Shown here: positions 26,580 to 34,917 of the stretch, piece after piece | Layout: the number at the start of each line of letters is the position of its first letter | Numbering within the stretch: position 1 is the stretch's first letter | Assembly: GCA_001899585.1 (NCBI GenBank) | Contig: MKWE01000056.1 | Span: 219,581 to 283,580 of the forward strand | From: Rhodospirillales bacterium 70-18 | GTDB lineage: Bacteria; Pseudomonadota; Alphaproteobacteria; Acetobacterales; Acetobacteraceae | Length of the DNA stretch: 64,000 nt | Direction: 5' to 3' | The notes under the pieces: generated by a model | Told to the model about the DNA's origin: nothing | Databases searched by the model: none | Seen by the model: the letters and a program-made list of their open reading frames with translations, nothing else | Position numbers and translations under genes: made by a program

Positions 26580-28327
26580 GGCGCCAGCCGGCCGGGCCGG
26601 CCATCGGCGTCCGGTTGGAACACCAGCGCCTCGTCGTGCAGGGCGGCCAGCGCCGGGTTGTGGGCGATCGAGACGATGGTGGCGTGCGGCAGTTCGCGCC
26701 TGAGGGTGGCGTAGAGCTCGGCCTCCGACTCGGGGTCCAGGCTGGCGGTGGCTTCGTCCAGGAACAGCCAGTCCGGCCGCGCCAGCAGCGCGCGGGCCAG
26801 GGCCAGGCGCTGCTGCTCGCCGCCCGAGAGGCGTTGCGCCCAGGGCTCCTCCTCGTGCAGCCGCGATTCCAGGTGGCCCAGCCCGGCGGCGCGCAGGGCG
26901 GCGCGCACGGTGGTGTCGTCCAGGCCGGCGGCGTCGGGGTAGGTCAGCGCGTGGCGCAGCGTGCCGAGCGGGATGTAGGGCCGCTGCGGCAGGAACATCA
27001 CCCGCCCGGCCGGGCGGCGCACCACGCCGCTGCCGAACGGCCAGATGCCGGCCAGGGCCCGGAACAGCGTGGACTTGCCCGCCCCGGAGCGGCCGGAGAC
27101 CACCACCGAGCGGCCGGCCGGCAGGGTCAGCGCCGCGTCGCTCAGCAGGGTGGTGCCGTCGGGCAGCGCCAGGGTCACGTGCTCCAGCCGCCAGTCCTCG
27201 CCCTCGGCCGGGGTCACCCGCAGCGCGCGGCCGGCGTGGCGTGCCGCCTCGATGGCCGACTGGAAGGTGGCGAGGCGCTCCACGGTGGCGCGCCAGGCGG
27301 CCAGCGAGCCGTACGAGGAGACGAACCAGGACATCGCCCCCTGCACCTGGCCGAACGCGCCGGAGGTCTGGGTCAGCCCGCCCAGCGTCATCTGGCCGGA
27401 GAAATAGCGCGGGGCGGCGACGATGATGGGGAACACGGTGGCCACCTGGCCGTAGCCGGCCACCAGGGCGTTCAGCATCTTGGTCCGCCGCATGATCGCC
27501 CACCAGTTGGCGGCCAGCGCCTCGAACCGTACCGCGAGGCCGCGGTGTTCGTCGGCCTCGCCGTTCTGCAGGGCGACGCCCTCCATGTTCTCGCGCAGGC
27601 GCACCAGGGCGAAGCGGAAATCCGCCTCCACCCGCTGCTGGCGAAAATTCAGCATGGCGAGCGGCCGGCCGACCAGATGGGTGGCCCAGGTGCCGAGCCC
27701 GGCATAGACCAGCGCCACCCAGACCATGTAGCCGGGGATCGCCCAGCCGAACAGCGTGAAGGCGCCGGAGAGCGACCACAGGATGGCCACGAAGCTGAAC
27801 AGCGTCACCACGTTGGACAGCAGGTCCAGCCCCAGCCCCAGCGTGCTGGCGACGAAGCTGCGCAGGTCCTCGGCGATGCGCTGGTCCGGGTTGTCGGTGC
27901 CGGAACCGCCGTTGGTGGTGGTGGCCACCAGTGAGATTCGGTAATAGGCGCGGTCGGCAAGCCACTGGTCCAGCAGCTTTTCCGTCATCCAGCGCCGCCA
28001 GCGGATTTGCAGCCACTGGTTCAGGTAGGTGGCATAGACCGCGACCAGGATATAGACCACGGCGATGCCGCAGAAACCGGGCATGAAGCCGGCCGGGCCG
28101 TCGCGCCAGGTGAACAGCAGGCGGATGAAGCTGTCCCAGTCCTTGTCCTGCAGCGAGTTGTAGAAGGCGCGGTTCCAGAAGTTCAGCACCACGTTCATGC
28201 CGACCATCGACAGGTTCAGCGCCACGATGGCCGCCAGCAGGCCGCGCGCCGCCCATCGCTCCTCGGAGCGGAAATAGGGCAGGGCGAGGCGCCAGACATC
28301 CTTCAGAAACGGCAGCAGGGCGCGCAT
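26567..28327 (-). CDS. ABC transporter permease/ATPase, SbmA/YddA-like
   Basis: 586 residues. The membrane domain (about 1-330) has the NPDQRIAEDLRSF segment and TTNGGSGTDNPD typical of the ABC_membrane_2 type, shared with YddA, peroxisomal ABCD proteins and SbmA/BacA relatives. The ATPase part has Walker A SGRSGAGKST, signature LSGGEQQRLALARALL and Walker B WLFLDEATASLD. Related proteins import peptides or very-long-chain acyl compounds; direction and substrate are not clear from sequence. The ATG at 28327 follows GGAGA. It is preceded by the DUF1499 gene 20 bp upstream on the same strand. Confidence 0.85.
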   Translation of the reverse strand: MRALLPFLKDVWRLALPYFRSEERWAARGLLAAIVALNLSMVGMNVVLNFWNRAFYNSLQDKDWDSFIRLLFTWRDGPAGFMPGFCGIAVVYILVAVYATYLNQWLQIRWRRWMTEKLLDQWLADRAYYRISLVATTTNGGSGTDNPDQRIAEDLRSFVASTLGLGLDLLSNVVTLFSFVAILWSLSGAFTLFGWAIPGYMVWVALVYAGLGTWATHLVGRPLAMLNFRQQRVEADFRFALVRLRENMEGVALQNGEADEHRGLAVRFEALAANWWAIMRRTKMLNALVAGYGQVATVFPIIVAAPRYFSGQMTLGGLTQTSGAFGQVQGAMSWFVSSYGSLAAWRATVERLATFQSAIEAARHAGRALRVTPAEGEDWRLEHVTLALPDGTTLLSDAALTLPAGRSVVVSGRSGAGKSTLFRALAGIWPFGSGVVRRPAGRVMFLPQRPYIPLGTLRHALTYPDAAGLDDTTVRAALRAAGLGHLESRLHEEEPWAQRLSGGEQQRLALARALLARPDWLFLDEATASLDPESEAELYATLRRELPHATIVSIAHNPALAALHDEALVFQPDADGRPGRLAPQPG

Positions 28328-28347
28328 CGCATCAGTCTCCGGGATGA

Positions 28348-28872
28348 TCAGGGGGTGGCGAGCCGGGCGTCCAGCGCCGCCAGCCAGCCGGCCAGCCGCG
28401 CCTTGTTCACGCCGAAATCCGAGCGGCCGTAGACGCTGCGCGACCACAGGATCAGCCCGGACCCGGGGGTGCCCTGGCCGGGAGTGACCTGACCGGGGAC
28501 GACGGGGCCGGGGACGACGGGGCCGGGGATGACCTGAATGGTGACGAGGTCGGGGAAGTTCAGCAGCTTGCTGCGCACCACGTAATGCGCCTGCAGGCGA
28601 TCGTCATAGGCCACCTGCGGGAAGCTGCGCGGCGCGGCGGCGGCCACGGCGCGGATGGCGGTGTAGAGCGTGGCCGGCGGCACCGGGTAGGCGCGGGTGA
28701 CGATGTCCGGCGCCGGGGTGAAGCCGGCCGGGGCGGCCAGCGCGGTGTTGGGGCTGTCCGGCCGGTGCAGGCCGGGCAGGGTCATCGGCGGCGGCACCGG
28801 CAGCCCCTGCGCGCCCGGCAGGCCGCAGGCGGGGAACACCAGCGCCACCAGCATGCGCAGCAGCCAGGTCAT
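28348..28872 (-). CDS. DUF1499 family exported protein with a Pro/Gly repeat insert
   Basis: 174 residues. A short hydrophobic N-terminus (MTWLLRMLVALVFPAC) could be a lipoprotein or ordinary signal; C16 is a weak lipobox cysteine. The DUF1499 core is recognisable: RPDSPNTALA, YPVPPATLYTAIRAV, YVVRSKLLNFPDLVTIQV, and ILWSRSVYGRSDFGVNKARL. Between the last two blocks, residues 116-138, sits a low-complexity stretch of PGPVV, PGQVT and PGQGT units that interrupts the domain. The family's function is unknown; it is usually envelope-associated. It lies 28 bp downstream of the DUF3253 gene and 20 bp upstream of the ABC gene, so the three may be co-transcribed. Confidence 0.75.
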   Translation of the reverse strand: MTWLLRMLVALVFPACGLPGAQGLPVPPPMTLPGLHRPDSPNTALAAPAGFTPAPDIVTRAYPVPPATLYTAIRAVAAAAPRSFPQVAYDDRLQAHYVVRSKLLNFPDLVTIQVIPGPVVPGPVVPGQVTPGQGTPGSGLILWSRSVYGRSDFGVNKARLAGWLAALDARLATP

Positions 28873-28900
28873 GCCCTGCCCGGCCCGATTCGCGCCGGCG

Positions 28901-29176
28901 TCATGCCGGGTCGGGCGGCGGGCGCAGGCGCAGGCGGATGACGCCCTTGGCGGTGGCCGAATCGGCCGGCTTGCCCTTGCGCAGGATGTCGATCTCGCCG
29001 GCCTCGGCCAGCCGCACGGCGGCGCGGCGCACCGCGGAGAGCAGCGTGCGCCATTCCTCGGAGGGCGGCGGCGCGGCCAGGGCGCGCGCCACCTCGCTGG
29101 GGCAGATGGACGCCTGCGGCCCGTGCTCGCGGGTTTGCCGGCGGATCTCGGCCTCGATCTGGTTGCCTTTGGTCAC
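28901..29176 (-). CDS. DUF3253 domain protein
   Basis: 91 residues covering a single small domain. The pattern fits DUF3253: an N-terminal helix (IEAEIRRQTREHG), ASICPSEVARALA, EEWRTLLSAVRRAAVRLAEAGEIDILRKGKPAD, then KGVIRLRL. This is the shape of a winged-helix protein with a basic wing and is often predicted to bind nucleic acid, but no function is established. The start ATG is near CAAAGG. It is the first gene of a possible three-gene unit with DUF1499 and the ABC protein. Confidence 0.75.
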   Translation of the reverse strand: MTKGNQIEAEIRRQTREHGPQASICPSEVARALAAPPPSEEWRTLLSAVRRAAVRLAEAGEIDILRKGKPADSATAKGVIRLRLRPPPDPA

Positions 29177-29310
29177 GCGCTTCTATGTGCCGGGGCGATG
29201 CCCGGGCGCAAGCGGGTTCGGGCGAAGCTTAGCGGGTTTTAACCGGCGGCCTGGTGTTTGGCGCCGCAAGGCTGGCCCCGATACCCCCTGCCGCCCGATC
29301 ATGCGGCGGG

Positions 29311-30177
29311 TCAGCCGCCCAGCCGCTCGATAAGCCGCTCGGCGGGCATCGGCGCGGCGAACAGGTAGCCTTGCGCCTCGTCGCAGCCGATGCCTGCCAG
29401 GAAGGCGCGTTGCGCCTCGGTTTCCACGCCCTCGGCCACCACGCACAGCCCCAGCGCGTGCGCGGCCTGCACCAGGGCGCGCAGGATGGCGGCGTCCTCG
29501 GCTTGTTCAGGCACGCCGCGCACCAGTGAGCGGTCCAGCTTCATGGTGGTCAGCGGCAGCCGGCGCAGCATCGACAGGCTGGCCAAGCCGGTGCCGAAAT
29601 TATCCACCGCCAGCCCCACGCCGAGGTCGCGGATGGCCGACAGGGTCAGCAGCAGGTCGAGATCGCCGCCGGCCGTCGCGGCCTCGCCCAGCGTGGCCTC
29701 GCCGAGCTCCAGTTCCAGCCGCTCGGGCGCCAGGCCGGACCGCTCCAGCGCCGCCGCCACCTGGCCCAGCAGCGCCTGATCGGCCAACTGGCAGGCGGCG
29801 ATGTTGACCGAGACGCCGGGGCGGGCGCCGCTGGGGCCGTCCGGCCAGAGCGCGGCCTCGGCGCAGGCGGTGGCCAGGGTCCAGCCGCCGATGCCGGTCA
29901 TCAGCCCGGCCTCCTCGGCCAGCGGCAGGAAGGCGCCGGGCGGCACCAGGCCGCGCCGGCGGTGCGGCCAGCGGGCCAGCGCCTCCGCCCCCACCGGCAG
30001 GCCGGTGCGCAGCGACACGCGCGGCTGGTAGTGCAGCGCCAGCGCGCCCTGCGCCACCGCCTCGGCCAGTTCGCGCTTCAGCCGGCGGCGCTGCGCCGCG
30101 TCGGCCCGGCCGTCGGTGGGCTGGCGGAAGGCGGGGTGGGGCGGGGTGAGGTCGGTGAAGGGCGGTATCGACAGCAT
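29311..30177 (-). CDS. EAL domain protein (cyclic-di-GMP phosphodiesterase-like)
   Basis: 288 residues, almost entirely an EAL domain with no sensor or membrane part. Signature residues: GAEALARW (the EAL motif), VNIAACQL (the Asn), LELGEA in place of the usual ELTES, VDNFGTG in place of DDFGTG, MKLDRSLV (catalytic Lys), VVAEGVET and EAQGYLFAAP. The second Asp of DDFG is Asn here and this position coordinates metal in active enzymes, so activity may be reduced or lost; the other ligands are kept. It is divergent from the unknown gene at 30329 across 151 bp. A PleD-like cyclase at 44540 is the only other c-di-GMP gene in the window. Confidence 0.85.
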   Translation of the reverse strand: MLSIPPFTDLTPPHPAFRQPTDGRADAAQRRRLKRELAEAVAQGALALHYQPRVSLRTGLPVGAEALARWPHRRRGLVPPGAFLPLAEEAGLMTGIGGWTLATACAEAALWPDGPSGARPGVSVNIAACQLADQALLGQVAAALERSGLAPERLELELGEATLGEAATAGGDLDLLLTLSAIRDLGVGLAVDNFGTGLASLSMLRRLPLTTMKLDRSLVRGVPEQAEDAAILRALVQAAHALGLCVVAEGVETEAQRAFLAGIGCDEAQGYLFAAPMPAERLIERLGG

Positions 30178-30328
30178 GGCTGAGTCTCACTGTGTTGGCG
30201 CTGTCCAGAATTCCGCACCTTTGCTTGCGAAAGGATGAAGGCCGGGCGGCGGTGCCGTTATGTGGTCGATAATCTCTGCGTGCGAGGCTGCGCCGTCCGA
30301 TCCGGGCGGGGTGATCCAAGATGGGCCG

Positions 30329-31360
30329 ATGACCGAGGCGGTGACACACGAGGCCGGGGGGGAGGCGGGGCAGGCGCCGGCGCCGGAAGGCGAGCGCTGC
30401 CTGCTGGAGCATCCGATGTTCACGGCGCTGGGCCAGATCGCCTTCCGCCGGGCGGAGACCGACGGCACGCCGGTGATGGTGCTGTCGCTGGGCGACCGCG
30501 AGGCGGCGGTGCCGCTGCGGGCGCTGCAACGCGAATTCGCCATCGAGGACGACAGCCCGGACGGGCGGATGCTGGGGCTGATCGCCGAAAGCCTGGACTA
30601 TGTCTCCGGCCTGCATCTGGGCGACCGGCTGCCCAGCGAGGTGCTGGACGGGCGGGCGAGCTGGGAGCCCGGGGCGCGGCACCGCGCGCTGGTGGAGGCG
30701 CGGCTGCGGATGCAGCTGCTGGCCTGGATCGACCCGTCCGCCGCTGGCGCCGGCATGGGCGCGGTGCTGCGGCTGGACCAGGACCAGGGGCTGCGCCAGC
30801 GGGTGCAGGCCGCCTTCGAGCAGGCGGCGCGGACGCTGGAGCTGCCGAACGCCCAGACGGTCATTGTGCTGGTGGAGAATCTGGCCGAGGAGCTTTCATA
30901 TATCGAGTCGCTGCGCGAGAACCTGCTGCGCCGGCTGCAGGTGATGGCGGCGCGGGTGGCCCAGGCCTGCCGCGGGTTTCGCGGCGACGGGGCGCGGCTG
31001 GAGTCGCTGACCCAGGTGCACCGGCTGGGCGAGATCGCGCTGAAGCAGATCGCCGGCCGGTTCGACGAGGTGGACGCGCAGACCGGCGAGGTGATGGCCG
31101 CACTGCGCAACATCGAAAGCCAGCAGGCGTTCATCCGCTCCAACCGCGACCTGCTGTATCGCAGCCTGCGCGCCTGGGAGCCGATCCTGCGGGACTGGAC
31201 GGCGCTGGAGACGGTGCTGGACGAGGCGTTCTGGGCGCTGATCACCCGCACCTACCAGTTCCTCGCGCCGCGCTACATGCCGGTGCAGGAGTGGCAGGCG
31301 CAAACTGTGCAGCGCCCGGTGCGGCGGCCGCGCAAGCCGGGCAGCGCGATGACGTGGTGA
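30329..31360 (+). CDS. Unknown protein, largely helical
   Basis: 343 residues; I do not recognise a family. The predicted structure is mostly alpha-helical with possible coiled-coil stretches, for example AEELSYIESLRENLLRRLQVMAARV and the segment ending TGEVMAALRNIESQQAFIRSNRDLLYRSL. There is no signal peptide or membrane segment, and the C-terminus is basic and proline-rich (RRPRKPGSAMTW). I start it at the ATG at 30329; an in-frame ATG at 30260 has no better ribosome binding site and would crowd the divergent EAL gene. Sharing a promoter region with the EAL gene hints at a joint role, but nothing in the sequence shows it. Confidence 0.6.
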   Translation: MTEAVTHEAGGEAGQAPAPEGERCLLEHPMFTALGQIAFRRAETDGTPVMVLSLGDREAAVPLRALQREFAIEDDSPDGRMLGLIAESLDYVSGLHLGDRLPSEVLDGRASWEPGARHRALVEARLRMQLLAWIDPSAAGAGMGAVLRLDQDQGLRQRVQAAFEQAARTLELPNAQTVIVLVENLAEELSYIESLRENLLRRLQVMAARVAQACRGFRGDGARLESLTQVHRLGEIALKQIAGRFDEVDAQTGEVMAALRNIESQQAFIRSNRDLLYRSLRAWEPILRDWTALETVLDEAFWALITRTYQFLAPRYMPVQEWQAQTVQRPVRRPRKPGSAMTW

Positions 31361-31444
31361 GAGGGGGCCTGGTCGGCAGGGGTGGAGCCGGCCGCCGTTG
31401 CGCCGCATGATGGGGGCCATGCAACGGCGCGAAGGGATGCGGCG

Positions 31445-32380
31445 ATGGACGGAACGGGTGGCGCGGTGCGGCGCGTGGCGGTGGTGGGCGCGGGCACGAT
31501 CGGGGCCAGCTGGGCGGCGTATTTCCTCAGCCGGGGGCTGGAGGTGGTGGCCAGCGACCCGTCGCCGGGGGCGGAGGACCTGCTGCGGCGCATGATCGAG
31601 AGCGCCTGGCCGGTGCTGCAAACGCTTGGCGCGACGCCGGGTGCCGACCCGGCGAACTGGCGCTTCGAGCCTGATCCGGCGCGCGCGGTGGCCGGCTGCG
31701 ACTTCGTGCAGGAGAGCGCGCCGGAACGCTACGAGGTGAAGCAGGCGCTTCTGCCGGCGATCGCCGCCGTGCTGCCGGCGCATGTGGTGATCGCCAGCTC
31801 CTCCTCCGGGCTGCTGATCAGCCGGCTGTCGCAGGGCTGCGCGCATCCCGAGCGGGTGGTGATCGGCCATCCGTTCAACCCGCCGCATCTGGTGCCGCTG
31901 GTGGAGGTGGTGGGCGGCGCGACCGCCGGGCGGCCGGCGATCGAGGCGGCGATGGCGTTCTACCGCGCCATCGGCAAGCACCCGATCGAGATCAGGAAAG
32001 AGGTGCCGGGCCATCTGGCCAACCGCCTGCAGGCGGCGCTGTGGCGCGAGGCGGTGCACATGGTGGCCGAGGGCGTGGCCAGCGTGGCCGACGTGGATGC
32101 GGCGATCAGCGAGGGGCCGGGGATGCGCTGGGCGCTGCTGGGGCCGCACGCGACCTTCCACCTGGCCGGCGGCGAGGGCGGCATGGCGCATTTCATGGAC
32201 CATCTGATGCCGGCCGTGACCGGCTGGTGGAAGGACCTCGGCAACCCGGTGATGACGCCGGAATTGCAGGCCAGGCTGATCGTCGGCGTGCAGGAGGAGC
32301 TGGGCGGGCAGGACATCGCCACCCTGGCGGCGCGGCGGGATGCCTTCCTGGCCGCGCTGATGGCGCTGAAGCGCTCGTGA
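31445..32380 (+). CDS. 3-hydroxyacyl-CoA/L-carnitine dehydrogenase family protein
   Basis: 311 residues with an NAD-binding N-terminus RRVAVVGAGTIGASWAAYF and a downstream FVQESAPERYEVKQALL. The active-site region IASSSSGLL and GHPFNPPHLVPLVEVVGG (catalytic His) is that of the 3-hydroxyacyl-CoA dehydrogenase superfamily. The short C-terminal domain and the total length fit L-carnitine 3-dehydrogenase better than the fatty-acid enzymes, but without a neighbouring thioesterase or carnitine gene this stays open. It is cytoplasmic. The ATG at 31445 has AAGGGA upstream; a start at 31382 is possible but less likely. It overlaps the HD gene by four bases (GTGA). Confidence 0.8.
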   Translation: MDGTGGAVRRVAVVGAGTIGASWAAYFLSRGLEVVASDPSPGAEDLLRRMIESAWPVLQTLGATPGADPANWRFEPDPARAVAGCDFVQESAPERYEVKQALLPAIAAVLPAHVVIASSSSGLLISRLSQGCAHPERVVIGHPFNPPHLVPLVEVVGGATAGRPAIEAAMAFYRAIGKHPIEIRKEVPGHLANRLQAALWREAVHMVAEGVASVADVDAAISEGPGMRWALLGPHATFHLAGGEGGMAHFMDHLMPAVTGWWKDLGNPVMTPELQARLIVGVQEELGGQDIATLAARRDAFLAALMALKRS

Positions 32381-33024
32381 GTGCCGCCGCGTTCGCGCCG
32401 CACGAGGCGCTGGCGGCCGACCTGCTGGGCGAGGTGGAGGATGGCGGCGACGGCTCGCACGACGTCGCCCACCTCCAGCGCGTGTGGCGCAACGCGCGGA
32501 TGATCGCTGCCGAGGAGGGGGGCGACGGCGAGGTGCTGGCCGCCGCCGTGCTGCTGCATGATTGCGTGCATGTGGAGAAAAGCTCGCCGCTGCGCGCCCA
32601 GGCGTCGCGGCTGGCCGCCGCGCGGGCGCGCGACATCCTGGCGGCGCGCGGCTGGGACGCGGCGCGGGTGGAGGCAGTGGCGCATGCCATCGCCGCGCAC
32701 AGCTTCTCGGCGGCGATCATGCCGGACACGCTGGAGGCGCGGGTGCTGCAGGACGCCGACCGGCTGGACGCGATCGGCTGCATCGGGGTGGCGCGCTGCT
32801 TCTACACGGCGGGGCGGATGGGCTCGGCGCTGTACGACCCGGACGATCCGCGGGCCGAGCGGCGGGCGCTGGACGATGCGCGCTACGCCGTGGACCATTT
32901 CCGCGCCAAGCTGCTGCGGCTGGAGGGCGGGTTCCAGACGGCGGCCGGGGCGCGGCTGGCGGCCGAGCGAACCCGGCGGATCGCCGCCTTCCTGGCCGAT
33001 TTCGAGGAGGAGGCGGGTGCCTGA
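32377..33024 (+). CDS. HD domain phosphohydrolase
   Basis: 215 residues. The metal-binding HD pattern is present: H28 in SHDVAHLQRV, H61-D62 in LLHDCVH, and later histidines in HAIAAHSF with D in DADRLDAIG. The arrangement is like YedJ/YpgQ-type HD proteins, which hydrolyse nucleotides or related phosphoesters; substrate unknown. It begins with GTG overlapping the upstream dehydrogenase stop and overlaps the next gene by eight bases, so the three genes are tightly coupled. Confidence 0.8.
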   Translation: MSAAAFAPHEALAADLLGEVEDGGDGSHDVAHLQRVWRNARMIAAEEGGDGEVLAAAVLLHDCVHVEKSSPLRAQASRLAAARARDILAARGWDAARVEAVAHAIAAHSFSAAIMPDTLEARVLQDADRLDAIGCIGVARCFYTAGRMGSALYDPDDPRAERRALDDARYAVDHFRAKLLRLEGGFQTAAGARLAAERTRRIAAFLADFEEEAGA

Positions 33025-34384
33025 GCCGGTCGCCGCCGCGCCCCTGCGGCCGCGGCGGCTGGTGACGGTGCACGACCGCTACGCCGAGTTGGGCGAGCTG
33101 GTGGATGTGTTCCACAGCTTCTGCCCGGACGGCGAGGCGCTGGTCTGCGCCTTCCGGCGGATGCGGCTGGCCTCGCCGGGCCAGGACTACCTGGTGCGGC
33201 CGGCCTATTTCAGCGAGGTGCATGTGACGACCCTGCGCCGCCAGGGCGGGGCGCTGGTGAGCGGGCTGGCGCGGCGGCTGACCGATGGGGAGGACCCGCG
33301 CGCCTTCCTGCTGGACGGGGCGCCGATGGTGCTGGTGCACCGGCCGCGTGCCCGGGCGACGCCCTACCGCCTGTGCGACCTGCGGCGCGGCACGGCGGTG
33401 GACCTCGCGGTCGATCCGGCCTGGGGGTTTGCGGCCGGCAAGAACTGGCAGCCCTTCGGGTTCGAGGGCCGGCTGTATGTGGTACACGGCTTCGCGCCGC
33501 TGCGGGTACTGGCGTTCGACCCCGTGACCGGGCGCGGCGAGCCGGTGCTGGAGCGCGATGTGGGGCTGGATTTCCCGGCCCATTACGACGGCTACACGAT
33601 GTTCCGCGGCGGCACGGCGGTGGCGGTGGCCGGCGGCGGGCTGGCCGGGCTGGGGCATATGACCACCGAGCCGGGGCGGCACGTGCCGTTCGCCTGGCGG
33701 CTCGCGCCGGACGGCACGCTGGCGCTGGGGCTGGGGTCCGGCTTCCAGCCGCTGGCCGACGAGGGGCTGGGCGTGGTGGACCCGACGAGCTGGTTCGTCT
33801 GGGACGGGCGGTGGCATGTCGGGCTGTCCTGCTCCAACCGCGGGTGGTTCTCCGCCCAGCGCTTCGCCAGCTTCCTCGCCGAGATCGATCCGCCCTGGCC
33901 GGCGGCGGCGGGCGACACCGTGGCGCTGCGGGCGATGCTGGCGGGCGGGGGGCGGCCGCCGGCGCCGCGCCGGCGGGCGTTCCAGGAGGCCGGGGCGATG
34001 CGCGGCGAGGCCGGCGGGCGCACGCAGGACGGGCAGCGCGTGGCCATCCCCGGGCAGCACGCGCCGGGGCTGCTGGCACTCGGGCTGGGGGTGGTGCTGG
34101 CGCCGGGGGCCTATCTGGCGCGCATCCATTTCGCCGCCGCCGGCCCGCCCGGCGCCGTCGCGGGGCGCTGGACGATCGGGGTGCGCGGCGAGGCGGTGGC
34201 GTTGGCGGGCGGCGACGTGCCCGGCACCGGCGACCGCATGGCCACCATCGCGGCGGGCTTCGCGCTGCCGGCGGCGGCGGCGGTGGAGGTGGCGGTGTGG
34301 TTCGGCGGCGGGGTGGCGCTGCGGCTGACCGATATCGCGGTGGACCCGGACGATCAGAACCCCGCGCCCGGCTCCGCCAGATAG
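33017..34384 (+). CDS. Unknown protein, possible beta-rich/propeller fold
   Basis: 455 residues from a GTG start preceded by GAGGAGG five bases upstream, inside the end of the HD gene. I do not recognise the family. Residues about 20-300 alternate short beta-like segments with Gly/Asp turns (for instance FEGRLYVVHGFAPLRVLAFDP, DGYTMFRGGTAVAVAGGG, WFVWDGRWHVGLSCSNRGW), suggesting a propeller-like or glycosidase-like fold; this is a visual impression. The C-terminal 100 residues are Ala/Gly-rich and beta-like. There is no signal peptide. Its 3' end overlaps the convergent DUF924 gene by 31 bases. Confidence 0.6.
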   Translation: MPEPVAAAPLRPRRLVTVHDRYAELGELVDVFHSFCPDGEALVCAFRRMRLASPGQDYLVRPAYFSEVHVTTLRRQGGALVSGLARRLTDGEDPRAFLLDGAPMVLVHRPRARATPYRLCDLRRGTAVDLAVDPAWGFAAGKNWQPFGFEGRLYVVHGFAPLRVLAFDPVTGRGEPVLERDVGLDFPAHYDGYTMFRGGTAVAVAGGGLAGLGHMTTEPGRHVPFAWRLAPDGTLALGLGSGFQPLADEGLGVVDPTSWFVWDGRWHVGLSCSNRGWFSAQRFASFLAEIDPPWPAAAGDTVALRAMLAGGGRPPAPRRRAFQEAGAMRGEAGGRTQDGQRVAIPGQHAPGLLALGLGVVLAPGAYLARIHFAAAGPPGAVAGRWTIGVRGEAVALAGGDVPGTGDRMATIAAGFALPAAAAVEVAVWFGGGVALRLTDIAVDPDDQNPAPGSAR

Positions 34385-34917
34385 GCTTCCTCCGCCGGCG
34401 TGCTGGCCCGGCCCAGCGCGGCGTTGCGATGGGGGAAGCGGCCGAAGCGGGCGATCACCTCGCGGTGGCGGTGGGCGTAGGGGATGGTGGACTCGACCGC
34501 ACCGAGGCCGCGCAGGGTCTCGAACAGCCGCACCGAGAGGTCCTGGTCGGCCATTTCCTCGGCATGCTCGAACGGCAGATACAGGAACACTCGCTGCACC
34601 GGGGTGAGGTCGGCGTCCGCCGCAGCTGCGAGGGCGGCGCGGGCGATGCGGCGGGCATGGGCGTCGCCGGCGAAGGCCAGGTGGGTGCCGCGATGGATGT
34701 TGCGGGGGAACTGGTCGAGCACGAGCACCAGCGCCAGCGCACCCTCCGGCGTGGCGGCCCAGGGGTCCAGCGCGCCGTCCTGCGCCGCTTCCACCGCCAG
34801 GGCGAAACGCGCGCGGATGGCGGCGTCGAACAGGTCGTCGCGGGTGAACCAGCGCTCCTGGCGCCAGATCGCGGGGTCGCCCTCGAACCAGAAATCGAGG
34901 ATGTCGGGAGCGTTCAT
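34354..34917 (-). CDS. DUF924 family protein
   Basis: 187 residues. The pattern ILDFWFEG near the N-terminus, LVLVLDQFPRNIHRGT in the middle, and RVFLYLPFEHAEEMADQDLSV followed by HRHREVIARFGRFPHRNAALGR is characteristic of DUF924, a helical TPR-like family of unknown biochemical function. There is no signal peptide. The ATG overlaps the stop of the upstream FAD/Fe-S dehydrogenase gene by four bases, so it is probably translated from the same message. Confidence 0.85.
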   Translation of the reverse strand: MNAPDILDFWFEGDPAIWRQERWFTRDDLFDAAIRARFALAVEAAQDGALDPWAATPEGALALVLVLDQFPRNIHRGTHLAFAGDAHARRIARAALAAAADADLTPVQRVFLYLPFEHAEEMADQDLSVRLFETLRGLGAVESTIPYAHRHREVIARFGRFPHRNAALGRASTPAEEAYLAEPGAGF

